Assembly (NCBI GenBank): GCA_900554465.1
Contig: USHF01000040.1
Coordinates: forward strand, 1 to 10,624
DNA: 10,624 nt
From: an uncultured Collinsella sp.
Lineage (GTDB): Bacteria > Actinomycetota > Coriobacteriia > Coriobacteriales > Coriobacteriaceae
Reading direction: 5' to 3'
Position 1 is the stretch's first letter, and every line of letters begins with the position of its first letter. Of this stretch, positions 6,044 through 10,624 are shown piece by piece. A model generated the notes under the pieces. That model worked only from the letters and a program-made list of their open reading frames with translations, was not told where the DNA came from and did not search any database. The position numbers were made by a program, and so were the translations under genes.

Positions 6044-7657
6044 ATGGCAAGCCTGTCGGATGAAATCTCGTCGCGCCGCACATTCGCGATCATCAGCCAC
6101 CCGGACGCCGGTAAGACCACACTTACCGAGAAGCTGCTGCTCTATACCGGCAGCATCCAGACCGCCGGCTCGGTCAAGGGCAAGAGCTCGGCCAAGCATG
6201 CCGTCTCGGACTGGATGGACATCGAGAAGGAGCGCGGTATCTCCGTTACCTCCTCGGTGCTGCAGTTTACCTACAACGGCGCCTGCGTCAATATTCTCGA
6301 TACCCCCGGCCACCAGGACTTCTCGGAGGATACCTACCGTACGCTTATGGCCGCCGACGCCGCTGTCATGGTCATCGACGGCGCTAAGGGCGTCGAGGCT
6401 CAGACCAAAAAGCTCTTTAAGGTTTGTACGCTGCGTCACATTCCCATCTTCACCTTTGTGAACAAGCTCGACCACGAGGCTCGCGATCCGTTTGAGCTCA
6501 TGGAAGAGATCGAGAACGTCCTGGGTATCAATACCTATCCCATGAACTGGCCAATCGGCAGCGGCCGCAACTTCCGCGGCGTGTTCGATCGTCAGACCCG
6601 TCACGTCATTGCCTTTGAGGGCGACGGTCACGCCAACGCCACCAAGAAGGTCGCCGAGGTTGAGGCCGAGTTGGGCGATCCTTCCATGGATGAGCTCATC
6701 GGCGAAGAGAACCATAAGAACCTGGTGGACGACATCGAGCTGCTCGATGGCGCCGGCGACGAGCTCGACTTGGATGCCGTGGCCTGCGGCAAGCTGAGCC
6801 CGGCGTTCTTTGGCTCGGCGCTCACCAACTTTGGCGTGGAGCCCTTCCTCAAGGAGTTCCTGCGCCTGGCCCCGACGCCGCGCGCCTATACCGATACGCT
6901 CGCCAGCGAACCGGTCGATCCCTGCCGCGACGACTTTAGTGGCTTTGTGTTTAAGATCCAGGCCAATATGGACAAGAACCACCGCGACCGCATCGCCTTT
7001 GTGCGCATTTGCTCGGGCAAGTTCGAGCGTGGCATGGACGCCTTCCACGTGCAGGGCAACCGCAAGCTCAAGCTTGCCACGGGCACGTCGATGATGGCCG
7101 ATGACCGCGCCATCGTGGACGAGGCGTACGCGGGCGATATCGTGGGCCTGTTCGATCCGGGTATCTTTAGCATCGGTGACACCGTGTGCTCCGGCAAGCG
7201 CCACGTGCAGTATCCGCAGATCCCGACGTTTGCCCCCGAGATGTTCGCTCGCATTACGCAGGTCGACACGCTCAAGCGCAAGCAGTTCGTCAAGGGTATG
7301 GAGGAGCTTGCCCAGGAGGGCGCCATCCAGATCTTCCGCGAGCTTGGTGCCGGCATGGAGAGCGTCATCGTGGGCGTGGTCGGCGTACTGCAGTTTGAGG
7401 TGCTCGAGCGCCGCCTCAAGGCCGAATATCGTGTTGAGGTTCGCCGCCAGCCGCTGCCCTATACGGACATCCGCTGGATTCAGAACGACCCCGATACCAT
7501 CGATATCCCGGGCCTTTCGCTCACGCGCGACACCCTGCGCGTCGAGGACATGCGCGGCGGTAAGCTGCTGCTGTTCACGAGCCCGTGGAACGTGGATTGG
7601 GCGACTGACCACAACCCCGACCTTATCCTGTCGGAGTTTGGCAACGTGGCCTTTTAG
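6044..7657 (+). CDS. prfC: Peptide chain release factor 3 (RF3)
   Basis: RF3 is a translational GTPase that removes RF1/RF2 from the ribosome after peptide release. The product is 537 residues, against 529 in E. coli. The GTPase motifs are intact: G1 SHPDAGKT (18-25), G2 region RGISVTSS (64-71), G3 DTPGH (86-90) and G4 NKLD (140-143), with SALTNFGVEPFL near the end of the G domain. The SDWMDIEKERGISVTSSV stretch is typical of RF3 as opposed to EF-G. The C-terminal part (RREVRRQPLPY-like segment, then TSPWNVDWATDHNPDLIL) matches the RF3-specific end. I place the start at ATG 6044, with AAAGGA (6033-6038) 5 bases before it; the ATG at 6017 lacks a binding site. Transcribed alone, away from the gntR operon, and closed by a strong terminator. 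No anomaly was seen. Confidence 0.97.
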   Translation: MASLSDEISSRRTFAIISHPDAGKTTLTEKLLLYTGSIQTAGSVKGKSSAKHAVSDWMDIEKERGISVTSSVLQFTYNGACVNILDTPGHQDFSEDTYRTLMAADAAVMVIDGAKGVEAQTKKLFKVCTLRHIPIFTFVNKLDHEARDPFELMEEIENVLGINTYPMNWPIGSGRNFRGVFDRQTRHVIAFEGDGHANATKKVAEVEAELGDPSMDELIGEENHKNLVDDIELLDGAGDELDLDAVACGKLSPAFFGSALTNFGVEPFLKEFLRLAPTPRAYTDTLASEPVDPCRDDFSGFVFKIQANMDKNHRDRIAFVRICSGKFERGMDAFHVQGNRKLKLATGTSMMADDRAIVDEAYAGDIVGLFDPGIFSIGDTVCSGKRHVQYPQIPTFAPEMFARITQVDTLKRKQFVKGMEELAQEGAIQIFRELGAGMESVIVGVVGVLQFEVLERRLKAEYRVEVRRQPLPYTDIRWIQNDPDTIDIPGLSLTRDTLRVEDMRGGKLLLFTSPWNVDWATDHNPDLILSEFGNVAF

Positions 7658-7663
7658 CGCATC

Positions 7664-7701
7664 GGCGCGGTGGCCCTGCGGGGCTGCCGCGCCGTTTACT
7701 T
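7664..7701 (+). terminator. Rho-independent terminator of prfC
   Basis: GGCGCGG (7664-7670) pairs with CCGCGCC (7687-7693). Inside it GCCC (7673-7676) pairs with GGGC, giving a long GC-rich hairpin seven bases after the prfC stop. The tail is GTTTACTT, a modest T-rich run. The end of the tail overlaps the -35 of the next promoter. Confidence 0.75.
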
Positions 7702-7728
7702 GCCTGATGCCGTATGAGCGGCTATCAT
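7700..7728 (+). promoter_or_regulatory. Promoter of the queuosine-precursor transporter operon
   Basis: TTGCCT (7700-7705) and TATCAT (7723-7728) are separated by the ideal 17 bases. Transcription would begin near 7735, giving a leader of about 79 bases before the start codon at 7814. It directly follows the prfC terminator. Confidence 0.6.
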
Positions 7729-7757
7729 ACCCACCGTCGTCTCAAGACCGGGGCGTC

Positions 7758-7807
7758 CGAGCAGTTCGGGTCCGATATCCTGCTCGTTAAACCTAAAACC
7801 AAAGGAG
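7758..7807 (+). ncRNA. Candidate preQ1-I-like riboswitch in the leader
   Basis: A 7-bp stem, CGAGCAG (7758-7764) with CTGCTCG (7780-7786), closes a 15-base loop that starts TTCGGG. An A-rich tail (TTAAACCTAAAACC, 7787-7800) follows and runs straight into the Shine-Dalgarno AAAGGAG (7801-7807). This is the layout of preQ1-I: one stem, a loop beginning UUC in some members, an A-rich tail starting UUAA in the Thermoanaerobacter example, and the ribosome site at the end of the tail. GGT (7769-7771) in the loop could pair with ACC (7798-7800), forming the H-type pseudoknot next to the ribosome site. The downstream gene transports queuosine precursors. The loop is a little longer than usual, and I could not run a covariance model. 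Confidence 0.45.
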
Positions 7808-7813
7808 TACATA

Positions 7814-8536
7814 ATGATCAAGAAGGTCATGGAGGACTACAAGGTCCTGTTGCGGAGCATTCCCGCGGCAACGGTTTCGCTGTTTTTCGTGAGCGTCATC
7901 ATGATGAACCTGCTGGCCAACAAAGAGCTCATCAGCCTGCCGTATCTGGCACTCGATTGCGGCTTTGTGGTGAGCTGGGTTTCGTTTTTGTGCCAGGACA
8001 TGATCTGCAAGCGCTTTGGCGCCAAGGCATCCATCAAAATCTCTATCCTCGCGCTGCTGGTCAACCTGGCCGTGAGCCTGTGCTTTTGGGCATGCTCGCT
8101 CACGCCCGGCATGTGGGGCGCCTACTACGACACGGGCATGATCGAGGTCAACAGCGCCCTTAACGCCACCATTGGCGGCACCTGGTACGTGGTGCTGGGC
8201 TCTTCGCTGGCAATGCTCGTTTCTGCCGTGGTTAATTCCACGCTCAACCAGTCGCTCGGCCGTATGCTCAAAAAGAATAACTTTGCGAGCTTTGCCTTCC
8301 GTTCCTATGTGTCCACGGGTGTTGGCCAGTTTATCGACAACCTGGTCTTTGCCATTGTGGTGAGCCATACGTTCTTTGGTTGGACCTGGGTGCAGGTCCT
8401 TATGTGCTCGCTGACCGGCGCTGTTGCCGAGCTGCTGTGCGAGGTCTTCCTGAGCCCCGTGGGCTACAAGGTCGTGCGTGGCTGGGAGCGTGAGAATGTG
8501 GGCGCCGAGTACCTCGAGCGCCACGCAACCGCCTAA
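7814..8536 (+). CDS. Queuosine precursor transporter, YhhQ/VUT family
   Basis: This 240-residue inner-membrane protein belongs to the VUT (DUF165, COG1738) family. E. coli YhhQ of this family imports the 7-deazaguanines preQ0 and preQ1 for queuosine modification of tRNA. About six hydrophobic segments are visible (roughly 15-35, 44-60, 72-94, 124-147, 165-185, 192-215). Family landmarks are NLLANK (32-37) at the end of the first helix, the CQDMICKRFG segment (60-69) after the second, and GQFIDNLVFAIV (171-182) with a membrane-embedded aspartate at 175. AAAGGAG lies 6 bases before the ATG. The gene has its own promoter and a structured leader, and shares an operon with the downstream dehydrogenase gene (9-base gap). 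Which deazaguanine (preQ0, preQ1 or queuine) is carried cannot be read from sequence. Confidence 0.88.
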   Translation: MIKKVMEDYKVLLRSIPAATVSLFFVSVIMMNLLANKELISLPYLALDCGFVVSWVSFLCQDMICKRFGAKASIKISILALLVNLAVSLCFWACSLTPGMWGAYYDTGMIEVNSALNATIGGTWYVVLGSSLAMLVSAVVNSTLNQSLGRMLKKNNFASFAFRSYVSTGVGQFIDNLVFAIVVSHTFFGWTWVQVLMCSLTGAVAELLCEVFLSPVGYKVVRGWERENVGAEYLERHATA

Positions 8537-8545
8537 GGAGCAAGT

Positions 8546-9226
8546 ATGCGGGTTTTGATCACGGGCGCTTCGGGCGGTATCGGAGCCGCGTGCGTGCAGC
8601 GCTTTTTGGACGAGGGCCACGAGGTCGTGGGCTTTGACCTGCTGCCGGCGACGGTTGAGCACGAGCGCTACCGCCATCTGATCGTTGATGTACGCGAGCC
8701 TAACTCGTTTCCAGGCGACCTTGAGCCTCAGGTAATCGTGAACGTTGCCGGTACGCAGGATTCGGCCGATGACATTGCCGCCAACCTGCGTGGCACCATC
8801 AACGTGACCGAGCGCTACGCCTTTGTGGGAGAGGGGCTTGCCGCCAAGCCGGCGCCTGCTATCCAATCCGTGGTCAATGTGGGGTCGGCGAGCGGACATA
8901 CGGGATCGGAGTTTCCCGCCTATGCTGCCAGCAAGGGTGGCGTTATCGCCTACACCAAGAACCTTGCAAACCGCCTGGCGCCGCAGGCCATCGCCAACAG
9001 TGTGGACCCGGGCGGCGTTATCACGCCGCTCAATCGTTGCGTGATGGAAGACGAGCACCTGTGGAACCAGATTATGGAGCTCACGCCGCTTAAACGCTGG
9101 GCCACCGCCCAAGAGATCGCCGAGTGGATCTACTTTGTGGGCGTGACCAACCGGTTTATGACCGGGCAGAGCCTGCTGATCGATGGCGGCGAGGCCGGCC
9201 GCACACAATTCATTTGGCCCGAATAG
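8546..9226 (+). CDS. Short-chain dehydrogenase/reductase (SDR), NAD(P)-dependent
   Basis: This 226-residue classical SDR has a single-domain Rossmann fold and is presumably a cytosolic oxidoreductase. The cofactor motif TGASGGIG is at 6-13. An aspartate at 31, ending the second strand, favours NAD(H) over NADP(H). NVAG is at 66-69. The catalytic triad is S114 (VNVGSASG), Y126 and K130 (YAASK), followed by the DPGGVITPLN segment (154-163), where PGxxxT is typical. The C-terminus MTGQSLLIDGG (205-215) is standard for FabG-like members. The helical stretch between residues 70 and 110 is short, so the protein is about 20 residues below the usual 245-250. The substrate is unknown. The Shine-Dalgarno AAGGAG overlaps the stop codon of the transporter gene 9 bases upstream, so the two are translated from one message. 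Whether the SDR acts on deazaguanines is unsupported. Confidence 0.88.
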   Translation: MRVLITGASGGIGAACVQRFLDEGHEVVGFDLLPATVEHERYRHLIVDVREPNSFPGDLEPQVIVNVAGTQDSADDIAANLRGTINVTERYAFVGEGLAAKPAPAIQSVVNVGSASGHTGSEFPAYAASKGGVIAYTKNLANRLAPQAIANSVDPGGVITPLNRCVMEDEHLWNQIMELTPLKRWATAQEIAEWIYFVGVTNRFMTGQSLLIDGGEAGRTQFIWPE

Positions 9227-9227
9227 G

Positions 9228-9263
9228 AAACGCGCCCGATGGAAAGCCGTCGGGTGCGTTTTT
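9228..9263. terminator. Rho-independent terminator, probably bidirectional
   Basis: AAACGCGCCCGA (9228-9239) pairs with TCGGGTGCGTTT (9250-9261) through 12 base pairs including one G-U, closed by a 10-base loop. A run of five T (9259-9263) follows on the plus strand. It starts just after the SDR stop codon and lies 14 bases beyond the ung stop on the other strand, so it can serve both convergent genes. The minus-strand tail is weaker (GTTTCC). Confidence 0.85.
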
Positions 9264-9276
9264 GATGTATCGGTTT

Positions 9277-10002
9277 TTAGCCGAGGCAAGTCCAGTTGAC
9301 GGGGGTCGAGCCGTGCTGTTCGAGTAGCCGATTGGCAGCGGAGAAGGGGCGCGACCCCATAAAAGCGGGGAGTTCTGCCGTGGCGCGGTTGGCCGAAAGC
9401 GGCGAGGGGTGCGTGGATGCCAGGCAGAACTTGCCGGTTGCCTTGCCCGCGCCGGTCGCGGCGAGCTTGCCTTCGACCATCTGCTGGGCAAAGCGGCCCC
9501 ATGCCAAAAAGACTACCGGTTGGGGCAGCAGGCAGCAGCGCTCGATAACGTAGTCGGTGAGCGTGCTCCAACCAAGTTTGGCGTGCGAATTGGCGGCATG
9601 CTCGCGCACGGTGAGCGTGGTGTTAAGGAGCAGGACGCCCTGTTGTGCCCATGGGGTTAGGTCTCCCGTGGCAGGAATGGGGCAGTCCAGATCGGCTTTG
9701 AGTTCCTTATAGATGTTGCGCAGGCTCGGCGGCAACTTGGTTTGCGTCGCGGGGACCGAGAACGATAACCCCATGGCCTGGTTGGGTCCGTGATAGGGAT
9801 CTTGACCCAAGATGACAACTTTGACCTGGTCGGCCGGCGTATAGGCGAGGGCATTGAGGATGTCGTCTTGTGCCGGGTAGATGGTTTGCTCGGCACGTAA
9901 AAGGGTGATGCGCTCGAGCAGCTGGTTCGTCGTGTCACGTACCGGCTGCGGCGCATCGCCCAACCAAGTTGCTATGTTGCGGTCGCGAGTTGCGGTGTCC
10001 AT
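9277..10002 (-). CDS. ung: Uracil-DNA glycosylase, family 1
   Basis: The enzyme removes uracil from DNA, starting base excision repair; it is cytoplasmic. It has 241 residues, close to the usual 220-230. The catalytic and DNA-binding motifs are complete: the water-activating loop GQDPYHG (66-72, catalytic D68), the uracil-recognition region LLLNTTLTV (124-132, N127), and the minor-groove leucine loop HPSPLSA (198-204, catalytic H198). The segment PPSLRNIYKEL (91-101) is also typical. ATG 10002 has AAAGGAG four bases upstream. The EamA gene lies 88 bases upstream on the same strand. There is nothing unusual in the protein. Confidence 0.97.
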   Translation of the reverse strand: MDTATRDRNIATWLGDAPQPVRDTTNQLLERITLLRAEQTIYPAQDDILNALAYTPADQVKVVILGQDPYHGPNQAMGLSFSVPATQTKLPPSLRNIYKELKADLDCPIPATGDLTPWAQQGVLLLNTTLTVREHAANSHAKLGWSTLTDYVIERCCLLPQPVVFLAWGRFAQQMVEGKLAATGAGKATGKFCLASTHPSPLSANRATAELPAFMGSRPFSAANRLLEQHGSTPVNWTCLG

Positions 10003-10018
10003 GGGGCTCCTTTATGGC

Positions 10019-10064
10019 AGATGCTCTGTTGGCATCTATTGTAAAGGCGCACCGGTTGCCTTTA
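10019..10064 (-). promoter_or_regulatory. Intergenic hairpins and candidate -10 before ung
   Basis: Between the EamA stop and the ung start, TAAAGGC (minus strand 10064-10058) pairs with GCCTTTA (10048-10042). This could be a weak terminator for the EamA gene, but its tail is ACAATAG, without a T-run. It overlaps a TACAAT -10 (10043-10038) that could serve ung; no good -35 accompanies it. Further on, AGATGC (10037-10032) pairs with GCATCT (10024-10019), a 6-bp hairpin in the presumed ung leader. Confidence 0.3.
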
Positions 10065-10090
10065 TGCCGCGGCTGCATGAAGAGTGGGGT

Positions 10091-10605
10091 CTACGAGACG
10101 CGCTCGGGCGCTCCTGCCATGTGAGCGTGTCCTTGCGAGCGAAGGCGCGGGAGCTCGACGGTTGCCACCATCACGCCGGTGAGGATGAGGGCGGCGCCAA
10201 AGAAGGCGATGGGGCTCAGGACCTCGCCGACCAGGAAGAACGAGAAGACGGCGGAGCAGACCGGCTCCAGCGAGAAGGCAAAGCCGGTGGTCTCGGCGGG
10301 CACGTGGGGCTGCACGAGCGTCTGGGTGATAAAGCCGTAGGCAGAGCAGATGAGTGCGAGCGCGACGACCACGACGATCTCGTTGGGCGTGCTGGGAAGC
10401 GTGAAGCCGCCAAAGGTGCACGCGGCGATGCCCGAGAACAGGCCGCCAAAGCCCAGCTGCCAAACACCCAGGGCCAGCGGATCGACTTCTTCGACAAAGC
10501 GCTTGGCTACGATAATGTGGCCGGCATAGATAAAGGCCGAGAGCAGCATGATGATCGCGCCGGGATTCAGGCTGGTAAAGTCGGCGCCCGAGAGCAGCAG
10601 CATAC
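10091..10605 (-). CDS. EamA-family (DMT superfamily) transporter, 5'-truncated
   Basis: Only the C-terminal half is present, about 170 residues of an expected 290-310; the start lies beyond the contig end. Members are ten-helix membrane proteins built from two EamA repeats, acting as metabolite or drug exporters. Visible are SLNPGAIIMLLSAFIYAGHI and VAKRFVEEVDPLALGVWQLGFGG at the start of the second repeat, ALALICSAYGFITQTLVQPHV in the middle, and the typical end EPVCSAVFSFFLVGEVLSPI then FFGAALILTGVMVA, where EP and GE are the conserved pairs. The tail (RSQGHAHMAGAPERVS) is hydrophilic. The ATG at 10603 is an internal methionine, not the start: the hydrophobic sequence begins immediately and the second EamA repeat follows. 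The substrate cannot be inferred. Confidence 0.85.
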
Positions 10606-10624
10606 CTGTCTCTTATACACATCT
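10606..10624 (+). other. Tn5 mosaic-end sequencing adapter (not genomic)
   Basis: The last 19 bases, CTGTCTCTTATACACATCT, are the reverse complement of the Tn5 mosaic end found at 11-29. Genomic sequence ends at 10605. Read on the minus strand these bases give an artificial start translating as MCIRDR, in a different frame from the real EamA gene. Confidence 0.97.

Noticed and set aside
6023..7612. A 529-codon open frame antisense to prfC
   Set aside because: It is an antiphase shadow of a strongly biased GC-rich gene. The translation has no domain signature, and the sense strand encodes full-length RF3.
7793..9571. A 592-codon open frame antisense to the transporter and SDR genes and running into ung
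   Set aside because: It covers three well-supported genes, the promoter side and a terminator, and has low-complexity His/Arg/Gly-rich content typical of a shadow frame.
30..10605. tRNA, rRNA, prophage, integrase or attachment sites
   Set aside because: No cloverleaf-like sequence, rRNA segment, phage gene or integrase was found in the intergenic stretches on reading both strands by eye.

Overview
The window is a short metagenomic or draft-assembly contig of about 10.6 kb, GC-rich, from a high-GC Gram-positive gut-type bacterium. I infer the class Coriobacteriia, probably Collinsella or a close relative. The inference rests on strong G/C preference at third codon positions, the gene families and their arrangement, and a secreted tandem solute-binding-domain sensor of a kind I associate with this group. 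No marker gene was compared, so the genus is not proven. Both ends are library artefact: positions 1-29 and 10606-10624 are Nextera/Tn5 transposon-end adapter, so genomic DNA runs only from 30 to 10605 and both terminal genes are cut there.

Layout, left to right. (1) 30-1087, minus: N-terminal part of an exported protein with a signal peptide and two consecutive periplasmic-binding-type domains, probably the sensory half of a larger membrane signalling protein. (2) 1088-1331: divergent intergenic region carrying three 27-bp repeat units, the third inverted, so that a perfect 22-bp inverted repeat results. (3) 1332-3757, plus: a minimal two-helix potassium channel, a LOG-family nucleotide phosphoribohydrolase and a CLC-superfamily protein that lacks the usual gating glutamate. 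(4) 3848-5828, minus: an operon of a YtrA-type GntR repressor, an ABC ATPase and an ABC-2 permease, with a likely autoregulatory operator at 5851-5899. (5) 6044-7657, plus: peptide chain release factor 3 (prfC), closed by a clear terminator at 7664-7701. (6) 7700-9226, plus: a promoter, a structured leader resembling a preQ1-I riboswitch, a YhhQ/VUT queuosine-precursor transporter and a short-chain dehydrogenase/reductase, closed by a terminator at 9228-9263. (7) 9277-10605, minus: uracil-DNA glycosylase (ung) and the C-terminal half of an EamA-family (DMT) transporter.

Most of this is ordinary chromosomal content: translation termination, DNA repair, tRNA-modification precursor uptake, ion transport and one small regulated ABC exporter. 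No phage, integrase, CRISPR, toxin-antitoxin or biosynthetic cluster was seen, and I found no convincing undescribed multi-gene system. The points most worth a second look are the leader of the queuosine-precursor transporter gene, the 27-bp repeat cluster, the CLC protein without its glutamates, and the truncated double-domain sensor. No gene-free stretch exceeds 300 bases; the longest are 1088-1331 and 5829-6043.
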